Positions 1 through 8,054 of a DNA stretch of 13,370 nt are shown here, piece by piece; positions within the stretch are counted from its first letter, which is position 1; the number at the start of each line of letters is the position of its first letter. The translations under genes and the position numbers were made by a program. The notes beneath the pieces are model-generated. The model saw only the letters and a list, made by a program, of their open reading frames with translations, had not been told where the DNA came from and ran no database searches. The DNA comes from Candidatus Omnitrophota bacterium (lineage in GTDB: Bacteria > Omnitrophota > Gorgyraeia > Gygaellales > Profunditerraquicolaceae): NCBI GenBank assembly GCA_016867005.1, contig VGKM01000019.1:1-13370 (forward strand). The letters run 5' to 3'.

Positions 1-809
1 TTAAAAATAATAATCCTGCTGAAAAAATATGCTTTGGCTGAATTATTTTTACAGAGTTTTCGGTAAAAGTAGAAAACGTTCCTTGTAAGGAGATAATATT
101 CAAAATACGACGGTTGTTTACCGCCTGTTGTTTTATTGCATTTATGGTAAATCATTGCCTCAGGTTCATATATTATCCTATAACCAGCTCTTGAGGCGCG
201 GATCGTAAAGTCAGCGTCATCCAGATACATAAAATAATTCTCATCCATCATGCCAATTCGATTTATAACCGAGATCGGAACAAGCAAACAACAAGTTGAA
301 GCTACCTTTATATCTGCTCTAAAAGAAAATTCCTCATTATCAAAAGGGTAAACTTTATGCCCCTGAGGCCTGGAACGCCACCAATCATAATCTTTCCCCA
401 CCCAGTGGTCTATCCGCCTTCTGTCAAAATCACATACGATCTTAGGGGCCACCAGCGCCTGGCCGCATTCACGCGAAGTTAACATCATTTTTGTCAAGAA
501 ATCGTGCTCGACCACAGTATCGTTATTTAAAAATAGGGCATAATCACAGCCCCTCTTGACCGCAAAATCAATACCAGCATTGTTACCGCCTGTAACACCC
601 TTATTTTCACTCAAAAATACACAGTTTATGGTATCCTTAAACCTGTTTCTTATCATCTCGGCCGAACCGTCTTTTGAGCCATTATCCACAAAAATAATTT
701 CAAAAAGTTTATAATCACTCTTTAGAAGCGAATCAATGCAATCGCTTGAATACTCAAATCCGTTGTAATTAACTACAATGATACCGACTTTATAATCCGA
801 ATTTCTCAT
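1..809 (-). CDS. Family 2 glycosyltransferase, 3' end cut by window edge
   Basis: I translated this by hand: an open frame starts at ATG 809-807 and runs off the left edge with no stop, giving 269 visible residues. It is an inverting GT-A glycosyltransferase of the rhamnosyltransferase/WcaA type, which transfers a sugar from a nucleotide donor to a lipid-linked acceptor at the cytoplasmic face of the membrane. Visible motifs are VGIIVVNYNG (8-17), the donor-site VDNGSKDGS (41-49), NKGVTGGNNAGID (69-81), the DxD-equivalent FLNNDT (93-98) and FMYLDDADF (193-201), where many relatives have an ED pair. A YYLLTRN segment (238-244) followed by a basic, hydrophobic stretch is typical of the C-terminal end of this family, so probably only a few dozen residues are missing. 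The start lies one base after the TAG stop of the carbamoyltransferase, with no strong ribosome site, which suggests coupled translation. Donor and acceptor cannot be read from the sequence. Confidence 0.9.
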   Translation of the reverse strand, partial: MRNSDYKVGIIVVNYNGFEYSSDCIDSLLKSDYKLFEIIFVDNGSKDGSAEMIRNRFKDTINCVFLSENKGVTGGNNAGIDFAVKRGCDYALFLNNDTVVEHDFLTKMMLTSRECGQALVAPKIVCDFDRRRIDHWVGKDYDWWRSRPQGHKVYPFDNEEFSFRADIKVASTCCLLVPISVINRIGMMDENYFMYLDDADFTIRASRAGYRIIYEPEAMIYHKCNKTTGGKQPSYFEYYLLTRNVFYFYRKLCKNNSAKAYFFSRIIIF

Positions 810-810
810 G

Positions 811-2583
811 CTATGTGCCCAATTTTTCCAGCAAAAAATCACCTATAGCCAAAATATCAATATCTGTTGATAAAAAACACTTGATGGCATCTTCCGGCGA
901 CTCAACAATTGGCTCTCCTGCAACGTTAAAAGAAGTATTGAGAACCATAGGAACACCGGTTTTTCTCTCAAAAGCTTTAATTAAATCATAATACCTCTCA
1001 TTTACTTCCTTTGCTACTGTTTGAACCCGGGCGGTATTATCCACATGTGTTATTGCCGGTACTATTTCCGCTTTCCCGGGCCGGACATAAGGGGCAAGCA
1101 GCATAAAAGGCGATTCAACATCCAACGTAAAGAATTCACCCGCTCTCTCTTTTATAACTGAGGGTGTAAAAGGACGGAAACTTTCTCTATGTTTTACCCT
1201 TGAATTAAGCATGTCTTTCATGTCTTTCCTGCGGGGGTCGGCTATTATGCTGCGATTACCAAGTGCCCTTGGGCCGAATTCGCTTCTTCCCTGCCACCAG
1301 CTGGTAATCTTTCCTCTGGATATCTCATCAGCCATCTTATCGCATAATTGCCTAAAATCGCTGTAATGCCTGATTATAATTCCTTTGTCCCTGAATTTAT
1401 CTATCGCCTTTCTGACATCTTCCTGGGAGTATGGTTTCCCCAGATAATCATGTTCGGAGACATAAGCCCTTTTATGGCCGTAGATAATATTGTATGCATA
1501 CAGCGCCTGCCCGACTGCCAATCCTTCATCTCCCGCAGAAGGGAAAACAAAGATATTCTTAAATTTGGAGTGCGTAAATACCTTATAGTTAGCAACACAA
1601 TTTAATCCGACTCCTCCGGAAATACAAAGGTTCCGGGAAGCCGTCTTCTCATACAGCCAATCAGCCAGATAGCACATTACATCTTCAACTATCTTCTGCG
1701 CCGCAAAAGCCAGATTTTTATAAACACCGGAAAACGGTTCATTTCTTTCTTTTCTTTTGAAATTCTTAAGAAAAGATGTATATTTTCCAAGAGTATACGG
1801 GTATTCTTTAGCTCTCAGGCCTGAAAACAAACTTCCGGGATTCCTGAAGTCAAATTTTCTCACGCTATAACGAAGTTGCTTCTTTAATAAGTCGTAATAC
1901 TCCGGCTCTCCATAAGGCGCCAGGCCCATCGTCTTGCCTTCTTCGTTGGTTTTAAAACCGCACTTTCTGGTAAATTGCGAATACATACTGCCAAGGCTGC
2001 ATACCACGGGAAGATCCTTTAAAATATTAATAGAGCGGCCTTTACCATAAGCAAGACAGCCGGATAGCTGGTCGTTATTTGTTCGTACTAGGGGCACTCC
2101 CTGGCCGTCGAGAACCATTATTGCGGCTTCTTCGAACGGCGAAGGCAAAAAGGCCTGGCAGGCATGCGCAAAATGATGCTCAGGGACAATAAAGTCGATC
2201 TTCGGGTTTTGGCGTAAAAAGAATTTCTTCGCGCTTTCGTTATACCTATAGCTGTACACAACACAATCTACTTCTTTAAGAGTAACACCTCCCGAAGAAA
2301 GTACTATATCAATAAGCAGGAGAAATTTTTCAAGTTCAGCAAAGTCCACGTTCGAATAGTCGCCTTCAAGGTCAAAAGGGAGATCGATATTATCCTGGTA
2401 GGTCCTGGGATCATTTCGCCAACCGAAAGTGGCAAGGTCGGTTTTTGTAATAGGCAGCAACATATCGTATTTCTGTCGCGTGAGCCTCTCCAAGCCGCAT
2501 GCGCCGGTAATCTTGCCGTCAATACACAAAGCAGCGCTTGCTCCGTGCCCGACCATAACGCTTAAGATACATTTTCCTTTCAT
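811..2583 (-). CDS. NodU/CmcH-family O-carbamoyltransferase
   Basis: Predicted to transfer a carbamoyl group from carbamoyl phosphate, through a carbamoyl-adenylate, to a sugar hydroxyl, as NodU does on Nod factors and TobZ on tobramycin. I place the start at ATG 2583 (590 residues) and not at TTG 2607: a GGAAG ribosome site lies six bases before the ATG, and the protein then begins with the usual short lead into the N-terminal domain. Motifs, numbered from that ATG, are VGHGASAAL (11-19), the metal-binding HHFAHA (136-141), EGKTMGLAPYG (215-225), GGVGLNCVAN (323-332), GDEGLAVG (351-358), GRSEFGPRALGNRSI (432-446), THVDNTARVQTV (512-523) and GVPMVLNTSFN (543-553), covering both the N-terminal kinase-like half and the C-terminal YrdC-like half. 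Length is normal for the family. One oddity is Gly where relatives usually have Asp in the first motif (GHDASA). Context points to carbamoylation of an envelope glycan, not of an antibiotic. Confidence 0.93.
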   Translation of the reverse strand: MKGKCILSVMVGHGASAALCIDGKITGACGLERLTRQKYDMLLPITKTDLATFGWRNDPRTYQDNIDLPFDLEGDYSNVDFAELEKFLLLIDIVLSSGGVTLKEVDCVVYSYRYNESAKKFFLRQNPKIDFIVPEHHFAHACQAFLPSPFEEAAIMVLDGQGVPLVRTNNDQLSGCLAYGKGRSINILKDLPVVCSLGSMYSQFTRKCGFKTNEEGKTMGLAPYGEPEYYDLLKKQLRYSVRKFDFRNPGSLFSGLRAKEYPYTLGKYTSFLKNFKRKERNEPFSGVYKNLAFAAQKIVEDVMCYLADWLYEKTASRNLCISGGVGLNCVANYKVFTHSKFKNIFVFPSAGDEGLAVGQALYAYNIIYGHKRAYVSEHDYLGKPYSQEDVRKAIDKFRDKGIIIRHYSDFRQLCDKMADEISRGKITSWWQGRSEFGPRALGNRSIIADPRRKDMKDMLNSRVKHRESFRPFTPSVIKERAGEFFTLDVESPFMLLAPYVRPGKAEIVPAITHVDNTARVQTVAKEVNERYYDLIKAFERKTGVPMVLNTSFNVAGEPIVESPEDAIKCFLSTDIDILAIGDFLLEKLGT

Positions 2584-2589
2584 TGTTTT

Positions 2590-2594
2590 CTTCC
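2590..2594 (-). promoter_or_regulatory. Ribosome binding site deciding the carbamoyltransferase start
   Basis: On the minus strand GGAAG sits six bases before ATG 2583-2581 and just after the TGA stop (2599-2597) of the methyltransferase. It supports the ATG over the in-frame TTG at 2607, which would overlap the upstream gene. Confidence 0.6.
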
Positions 2595-2596
2595 GG

Positions 2597-3511
2597 TCAT
2601 TTTTCAAGTTTTATACCGCATAAAATGAACCGCCCCTGGTCAGAAAAATCCTTCCAGTCAAAAAGACGGAATAACAATCTGTCCGCAAGATACCAAAAAC
2701 AGACCAAAGGCAAGTAAGCCATCCTCGCATGTTTTTTTAACAACATCACCTGCATCGAGAAACCTATGCTATACAAATGCCACCCTTTTATTTCTTTTAT
2801 TTTTAAAACAGGTAAACAACAATCTTCGATCACCCTGATATCAATTGGGCCCTCGCGGGGGCTTGAAGCAGCATAACCGTTCTTAACAAATTTTTTAAAA
2901 GATTCATCCCATAGATCAAATATATCCGGTATCCTGCCGGACAAAAAGCTTACCCCCTTACAAAACACATAATCCAATAAACATAAAAGCTTTCCCCTCT
3001 TAGAATTAGCGCATCTCAAAGGTTCATATATATATACTTTACCCTGAGGCTTTAAAACTTTAATTATGTTTTTCAGTATAAACCGGAGTTCATTGGGAGG
3101 CAAATGGTGCAAAAAAGCATTAACAAAAATACTATCGAACTCTCCTTCATGGCCTCCATATCCCCATTTCAGAAGATCGGCGCATTCAAACCTCGCGTTT
3201 CTTAGGTTTTTTTTGCTTTTTAGTTGCTCTGCCAGCTCTATCTGTTTACAGGAAAAATCTATTCCTACCACGCTCATGCCCTTCTCTGCAAACTTTGCGG
3301 CAAGCCATCCGCTGCCACAGCCAAGGTCCAGCAATTTACCGCCTTTTTTGAATAAATAACCCGTAAAATCATTTTCCAGCTGCGACCGTACTACCATGTT
3401 GAATGGCTTATTCAAACGCCATTGATGAGCCATCAATGTGGAATATTTCTCCCACCATTCCAACTCGTTTTTATGCCAGTCCTCATTTATAGATTCTCTT
3501 TCGATGTGCAT
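2597..3511 (-). CDS. Class I SAM-dependent methyltransferase
   Basis: A cytoplasmic methyltransferase of the Methyltransf_11/UbiG-like type. The start is taken at ATG 3511 (304 residues), two bases after the stop of the CatB-like acetyltransferase; an in-frame TTG at 3517 would add two residues. Numbered from the ATG, the SAM-binding motif I is LLDLGCGSGWLA (60-71), followed by the acidic motif II strand end VVGIDFS (81-87), an ECADLLKW segment (109-116) near motif III, and FDSIFVNAFLHHLP (125-138), a motif IV typical of small-molecule methyltransferases. KVLKPQGKVYIYEP (151-164) is the usual post-motif. The C-terminal 100 or so residues are specific to this protein and include a hydrophobic, basic stretch around 253-283 that may touch the membrane or a lipid-linked substrate. 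The target is unknown; glycan O-methylation or N-methylation is the natural guess from context. The coding strand has a run of eight A (3207-3214), with no sign that the frame is broken. Confidence 0.9.
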   Translation of the reverse strand: MHIERESINEDWHKNELEWWEKYSTLMAHQWRLNKPFNMVVRSQLENDFTGYLFKKGGKLLDLGCGSGWLAAKFAEKGMSVVGIDFSCKQIELAEQLKSKKNLRNARFECADLLKWGYGGHEGEFDSIFVNAFLHHLPPNELRFILKNIIKVLKPQGKVYIYEPLRCANSKRGKLLCLLDYVFCKGVSFLSGRIPDIFDLWDESFKKFVKNGYAASSPREGPIDIRVIEDCCLPVLKIKEIKGWHLYSIGFSMQVMLLKKHARMAYLPLVCFWYLADRLLFRLFDWKDFSDQGRFILCGIKLEK

Positions 3512-3513
3512 TG

Positions 3514-4200
3514 TCAAGGATTAAGCTTGCCCTCTTCCCAGAGCGCTATCATTTTATCCGGCTTTAGAAACAATTCAAAATTCTTTTGCAGCCAATCATC
3601 CGGAAAATCCCACCATTTTATTTTAAGGAGTTTTTCCCGTGTCTTTTCATCAAACCGGTATCTTATTAATCTTGCCGGCACCCCGCCTACGATAGCATAG
3701 GCAGGCACATCTTTTGTTACAACGGCACCCGCACCAACAACGGCCCCGCATCCTATGCTTATGCCATCTTTTATAATAGCATTCCTGCCAATCCAGACAT
3801 CGTGGCCGACACTGGTAGTTTCAAAACTTACAAATCTATCATCGCTGCAGTAATGCTTAGCAACCGGATTATTACAAAGGTAGAACGCCGGATGAGTGCT
3901 TAAATAACTTACAGCATGCCGGCCGGACCCGATATTGACACCCATAGATATAGAACAAAATTTTCCGATGTTTGACTTAATAATAAGGCTATCTCTTTGG
4001 ATATAAGTATGGTCGCCGATCTTTGAGTCCATAACAGCAACATCGTAGAAAATAACGTTATACCTGCCTATTACAGTTTTTTTGTCCAAACTACAGCCGG
4101 GATAGAATATGCAAGTCGGATTTTTTATTTGCAGATTCAGCCTTCTCAACATGTTCTTCAACATAAATTCAGCGCTTATGCGCCGCCTCCGTCTTTTCAT
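3514..4200 (-). CDS. CatB-related hexapeptide O-acetyltransferase
   Basis: A left-handed beta-helix acyltransferase of the xenobiotic/CatB-like group, likely moving acetyl from acetyl-CoA to a sugar hydroxyl or amine. The 228-residue reading starts with a very basic MKRRRRRIS segment; an alternative ATG at 4164 would remove 12 residues and the overlap with the upstream gene, and I cannot decide between them because neither has a clear ribosome site. Hexapeptide turns run through about residues 40-90 and again through IGRNAIIKDGISIGCGAVVG (137-156) and the closing VTKDVPAYAIVGGVPARLI (161-179). STHPAF (101-106) carries the His expected to act as general base. The C-terminal tail WWDFPDDWLQKN (196-207), rich in aromatic and charged residues, is typical of this subfamily and separates it from the other hexapeptide enzyme at 7515-8054. 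It overlaps the 610-residue gene by 32 bases in the long form. Confidence 0.9.
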   Translation of the reverse strand: MKRRRRRISAEFMLKNMLRRLNLQIKNPTCIFYPGCSLDKKTVIGRYNVIFYDVAVMDSKIGDHTYIQRDSLIIKSNIGKFCSISMGVNIGSGRHAVSYLSTHPAFYLCNNPVAKHYCSDDRFVSFETTSVGHDVWIGRNAIIKDGISIGCGAVVGAGAVVTKDVPAYAIVGGVPARLIRYRFDEKTREKLLKIKWWDFPDDWLQKNFELFLKPDKMIALWEEGKLNP

Positions 4201-6001
4201 TCGTCATTAATGAAAAAATAAAATTAAGGTTTCTTTCGATATTCTTACCGTCAAGCGGACCGATATATTTTTCAAGCACGCTAAACTTCTTAAACTCTTC
4301 AAAGATACCGCTTCCATCATAGAACGCATTGATCTTCTCTTTAAGTTCCGACGGATCGGAGGCGCTGACCAGCTCAGATCTTCCGTCAAAAGGCGGATGG
4401 GAAAATTCCTTGTCTTTCTTATAATACAGCACAGGGATGCCCAAAACTGAGGCCTCTATACATGTTTGTGAATAGGTTGTCACATAAAAATCAGCCATTC
4501 GAATCACCCGTTCAAACGGCTGGGAATCAAAAAGCTTGATATCGAGATCATTAAAATATTCGCTGAGAAAACTGCGGTACTGGCCGATATAGCCGTTTGA
4601 CCTCACTTTTAGGACAAGCTTCATTTTTCTTCCTTCACTTTTAAGTTGACGCACGGCGATAAGTATATCATTCAGAAAATCAAACTCAAAAGCAGCATAA
4701 GATATCAGGTTCATCGGGCTAAAACCAGCGGCCCCGATTAAGATAACGGGTTCCCTGCAATCCACTTTCTTTTTAAAACCGCTATTTACATATTGGTCCA
4801 TCCTGGGGTCACCCAACGCTAAAACATTATCCATACCTCTGAAGTAATTCTTTTTAATAGATTCGCTATAAGAATTTATAAATGTTGCGTCTTTACTTTC
4901 ATCCAGAAAAGAATTCCCAAGCATTCCGTTTATCACCAGATATCTCGGTATATTATTAATCTTACAGTAACCGCAAAGAATGCCGTTAGCTGCCCCGATA
5001 TTTGAAACTGTAAGCATGAGATTCAACTTTTTATCTTTAAAAAATTCGCTGGCCTCATCTATTCCTGAGATGTATCCCGGCAAAACCCTAGTGATAATCT
5101 TACTTATTATCTCATATAATAAGGTACTAATTTCTAACCCTTCCACCTTTAAAGATTGTGACTTCTTTTTCTCAAAAGATAACATTAGGCCTGATGCTAT
5201 TGATTTATGACGGAAATTTGCCCTTCCAACCGGCAATCTTCTTTCTTTGCCTGAAATACAAAGGCCAGAATAACCCGTAGAGACCAGCCTGATATTCTTC
5301 CTTCCCTTCAAGCTCTCAATAATGCCTTGAGTAGGGTGATACTTCAAAGCGAAAATGTAATTATATTCAATTCCGTTCCTTAATGAATAAATGGAAAGGT
5401 CGGTTAGAACATCCACGACGGTTGCGGCAACCGACTTGACTAATTCCTTAATGCCGAGCCCTCTTTTACCGGTTCTTTCACTTAGCCATTTAGAAATCGG
5501 GAAATAATAAGCATTTTCCCGCCGTGTGACTGCTGCAATGTTCCAGGATGTGTTCTTTATTTGCAGCCTATCCATAAAAAAGAGAGTGTTTCGATTATTT
5601 AAGCCGACATAGAGATTGCGATGTTGAAGGGACCTAACCGCAAGCAGGCTCAAACACACTCTGACAGAATTAATAATTTCATTCCACAACTCAAGACGGA
5701 AGGCATTGCCAAAATCTATTCCTTTATACGAAAATATATCCCTGCCTTCCTTATCCTTGAACCAGCTGGAAAAAAATCTGTAAACATCGAAATTATATTC
5801 TTCAAGCACATCCGGTTCAAGAATGCTGTCAAAATAACCGCTTTTTCCACCCTCAGATAATATTTGGTTTCTCAAGGCAAAATCATAAGTCAAAACCAGG
5901 TCTCTGTCTCTTTTGTACTCAAAAGGACAACAGCCCCAGTAATTCCTGTCTTCAACCAGAAAAATATTTCTATATTTATTATTAAAAATCAGGTCGTCCA
6001 T
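4169..6001 (-). CDS. Large surface-carbohydrate protein, candidate GT-B glycosyltransferase
   Basis: I do not recognise a named family with certainty. The protein has 610 residues, no signal peptide and no convincing membrane segments, so it should work in the cytoplasm. The C-terminal half (about 325-600) looks like the nucleotide-binding end of a GT-B fold: alternating hydrophobic strands, LGDPRMDQY (396-404), LKVRSNG (464-470), and ADFYVTTYSQTCIEASVLG (503-521) followed by IPVLYYKKDKEF (522-533). A Ser/Thr plus Glu-Ala plus Gly-Ile-Pro pattern of this kind is seen in capsule, teichoic-acid and some sialyl/Kdo transferases. The N-terminal half (1-320) is distinctive, with CCPFEYKRDRD (24-34) and LKYHPTQG (219-226). 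Its ATG overlaps the flippase stop by one base (TAATG) and has AGGA five bases upstream. Position between the flippase and the modifying enzymes, in a cluster making a CMP-activated sugar, makes it the best candidate for the nonulosonic-acid transferase. That role is inference. Confidence 0.72.
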   Translation of the reverse strand: MDDLIFNNKYRNIFLVEDRNYWGCCPFEYKRDRDLVLTYDFALRNQILSEGGKSGYFDSILEPDVLEEYNFDVYRFFSSWFKDKEGRDIFSYKGIDFGNAFRLELWNEIINSVRVCLSLLAVRSLQHRNLYVGLNNRNTLFFMDRLQIKNTSWNIAAVTRRENAYYFPISKWLSERTGKRGLGIKELVKSVAATVVDVLTDLSIYSLRNGIEYNYIFALKYHPTQGIIESLKGRKNIRLVSTGYSGLCISGKERRLPVGRANFRHKSIASGLMLSFEKKKSQSLKVEGLEISTLLYEIISKIITRVLPGYISGIDEASEFFKDKKLNLMLTVSNIGAANGILCGYCKINNIPRYLVINGMLGNSFLDESKDATFINSYSESIKKNYFRGMDNVLALGDPRMDQYVNSGFKKKVDCREPVILIGAAGFSPMNLISYAAFEFDFLNDILIAVRQLKSEGRKMKLVLKVRSNGYIGQYRSFLSEYFNDLDIKLFDSQPFERVIRMADFYVTTYSQTCIEASVLGIPVLYYKKDKEFSHPPFDGRSELVSASDPSELKEKINAFYDGSGIFEEFKKFSVLEKYIGPLDGKNIERNLNFIFSLMTNEKTEAAHKR

Positions 6002-7524
6002 TATTTTCCTGAGATCTTGAGCTTGACATACTCGGTAAATGCAACGATCTCTTTTTTATCTAAATTAAAAAAATCCGGCTTAAATATGATTAACAAAAAA
6101 GAAACAGCTGAATAGAACATGCCTGACAATAGGAAACGGAGAATAAAATTCATTGCCGGAAAAAGTGTACTCATTAATAAAGACCCCAATAAAGCTGCCA
6201 GGATAAAAACCGTAATAACTACTATCTGATGCCTAAGGAAGGAAGCGAATTTTAGGTTCAGGAATTTAGAATTATTCCAAAGTTGGATGTTTACGCTTAA
6301 TATCTGCAAGAAAACCATTTTTATTGCCAGGCCAGTAGCTCCTGCCTGTAAAGCACCGAAATCCTTCGGCCCCAGGAGAATGAATGTCATTGGTATTCCT
6401 ATTGAAATAATGATTAAGCCAATATCCCTGTATACCTTAACCCTGTCTGTTGCAAAGAAAAAATTCGCGTTAAGCTGGCCGTATGTCTGATGTATCGGGA
6501 AAAAACACATAAGAAGCAAAGGCAGAAAAGCGCCTGCGTAATCACGGCCTCCGAACATACGCAGGACGCTCTTTGACTCCACTGCGAGAAAACAGCAAAA
6601 AAAAGCAGTAAGCACATAAAGCATAAAGGCGGAGCGCTTGAAATAATCACGCATTTGAGAAAAATTTTTCTTTGAAAAATGGATTGCCTGTTCGCGGAAA
6701 ACAAGAGGAATTACTGCGGAAGTGAACAAAAAACATACCCCGCCTATTTGATAAGATAAAGCATAGAAACCTTGTTTAACGCTGCCGGAGAACTTTTGCA
6801 GGAACCAGCGGTCCAATATCTGCTCAAGGCAGGCAAAAACCAGGAAAATCACCAGCGGAAAACAGAACCTTGAAAACTGCCTGCGATAATCCCTGGACTC
6901 CTCCTTGCTTATCGCCCACTGGCTCAATATTCTAAATCCCGATTTACGGATCAAGTAGATAAGCAGTAAGGCCGTCAAAAGAAGGATAGACAGTTGAAAA
7001 ACAAAATAATTAAACAGCGTGAACAACTGTTTCCAAAACATGAGAAGCAGTAAAATTACGCTCAAGAACTTAACCGATACCTTTATGGTTTCAGAATTGA
7101 CCGTCAGTCCATAAGCATCAGACATATCGCCCAGGATCATAGCAAGGAATGTTAAAAATGCCCAGACAGCCCCCATGATGACGTAGCGCGGCTCAAGATT
7201 AGGCCAGAGGGCTTTATCAAAAGAACCGAGCATCGAAACAAGAATAATGCCGCCTAAAATCACTCCGATAAATGCAAGATAACGGAAATAAAAAGAAACG
7301 ATTTTTATGTCTTTTTGATTCTGAGACAGCTTAGTGAAAAATGCAGTTGATGAATTAAGGTTCAAAAAACCCAGTACTTGGCTGAAAAAAGAAGTTATAA
7401 AAGAAAAATTGCCGTAAGAGGCCGGCCCCAGAGACCGCGGGACAATGGCCTGAGTAACAATACCCATAACAAAACCTGTCAAATTGCTTATAAGTTTATA
7501 AAGATACCTCTTTTTCAGAGACAT
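6001..7524 (-). CDS. Wzx-type oligosaccharide flippase
   Basis: A polytopic inner-membrane protein of the polysaccharide-synthesis branch of the MOP superfamily, expected to flip a lipid-linked oligosaccharide from the cytoplasmic to the periplasmic face. The 507 residues form about 12-14 hydrophobic segments (for example near 10-30, 76-100, 115-135, 153-193, 220-235, 252-275, 296-315, 328-345, 365-385, 430-452 and 458-482), separated by short basic loops. The N-terminal ATQA-like element TGFVMGIVTQAIVPRSLGP (16-34) followed by YGNFSFI matches the usual start of Wzx proteins. It overlaps the upstream acyltransferase by ten bases and the downstream gene by one, so its dose is probably tied to both. 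A run of eight T on the coding strand (plus positions 6597-6604) falls inside a Phe-rich segment. Wzx proteins diverge too fast for the cargo to be read from sequence. Confidence 0.9.
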   Translation of the reverse strand: MSLKKRYLYKLISNLTGFVMGIVTQAIVPRSLGPASYGNFSFITSFFSQVLGFLNLNSSTAFFTKLSQNQKDIKIVSFYFRYLAFIGVILGGIILVSMLGSFDKALWPNLEPRYVIMGAVWAFLTFLAMILGDMSDAYGLTVNSETIKVSVKFLSVILLLLMFWKQLFTLFNYFVFQLSILLLTALLLIYLIRKSGFRILSQWAISKEESRDYRRQFSRFCFPLVIFLVFACLEQILDRWFLQKFSGSVKQGFYALSYQIGGVCFLFTSAVIPLVFREQAIHFSKKNFSQMRDYFKRSAFMLYVLTAFFCCFLAVESKSVLRMFGGRDYAGAFLPLLLMCFFPIHQTYGQLNANFFFATDRVKVYRDIGLIIISIGIPMTFILLGPKDFGALQAGATGLAIKMVFLQILSVNIQLWNNSKFLNLKFASFLRHQIVVITVFILAALLGSLLMSTLFPAMNFILRFLLSGMFYSAVSFLLIIFKPDFFNLDKKEIVAFTEYVKLKISGK

Positions 7525-8054
7525 TCAATTTTCCTGATTATCCGGCACGGGTTACCGGCAGCAACAACAAACTCCGGAACACTCTTTGTCACGACTGAAC
7601 CCGCGCCTATTACAGAATTCTTCCCTATGGTGACCCCCGGCAGAATTACCGAATTTGCGCCAATCCATGATCCGCTTTTTATTAAAACGCCTCTTGACAT
7701 CTCATATCCCTGCTTAATGATTGGGACGCTACTATCACTGAATTTGTGTTTTGTCACATAAATATGCACTCCCGCCCCCAGCAGAACATCATCTTCAATA
7801 ACAATGCCCGCCTCTGTCCCTGGAGCGGCAAAAAGCATGCTTTGCGGCCTGATCACTATGTTTTTACCGATTTTTATATTCGAACAAAAAACAGCATAGG
7901 CACCCGGCCTGAACTCCGACGAAGCGTCAAATTGTCCGAATCTCCTTTTACAAAGGAACCTGCCGGCCATCTTAAAATACAGCATCCAATGGGTAAGAGG
8001 CATATCAGGGCCTATCCTGTCGGAAAAACACCAAAAATTAATTCTTTTTATCAT
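7515..8054 (-). CDS. LbH (WbbJ/Maa-like) hexapeptide acyltransferase
   Basis: A 179-residue acyltransferase with a short helical N-terminal part (GPDMPLTHWMLYFKMAGR, 15-32) that is common in lipopolysaccharide-cluster acetyltransferases, then a left-handed beta-helix from about residue 48. Hexapeptide turns include IKIGKNIVIRP (60-70), IVIEDDVLLGAGVHI (84-98), and VLIKSGSWIGANSVILPGVTIGKNSVIG (123-150, cited by position). TKHKFSD (101-107) carries the probable catalytic His103, and the chain ends with AAGNPCRIIRKI (165-176), the usual acyl-CoA-binding closure. It starts inside the end of the cytidylyltransferase gene (17-base overlap) and ends ten bases inside the flippase gene. Possible targets are a hydroxyl of the assembled glycan or the amine exposed by the PIG-L deacetylase upstream. 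The sequence does not choose between these. Confidence 0.9.
   Translation of the reverse strand: MIKRINFWCFSDRIGPDMPLTHWMLYFKMAGRFLCKRRFGQFDASSEFRPGAYAVFCSNIKIGKNIVIRPQSMLFAAPGTEAGIVIEDDVLLGAGVHIYVTKHKFSDSSVPIIKQGYEMSRGVLIKSGSWIGANSVILPGVTIGKNSVIGAGSVVTKSVPEFVVAAGNPCRIIRKIECL

Noticed and set aside
3207..3214. Run of eight A followed by C (coding strand) in the methyltransferase as a possible frameshift site
   Set aside because: The zero frame continues as a normal methyltransferase, and I saw no stimulatory stem or useful alternative product.
6597..6604. Run of eight T (coding strand) in the flippase as a possible phase-variable tract
   Set aside because: It encodes ordinary Phe codons in a membrane segment, the frame is intact, and runs of this length are expected by chance in AT-leaning sequence.
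7378..7761. Plus-strand open frame of 127 codons
   Set aside because: It spans the junction of two well-supported minus-strand genes (flippase and acyltransferase) and shows no domain; it is an antisense shadow.
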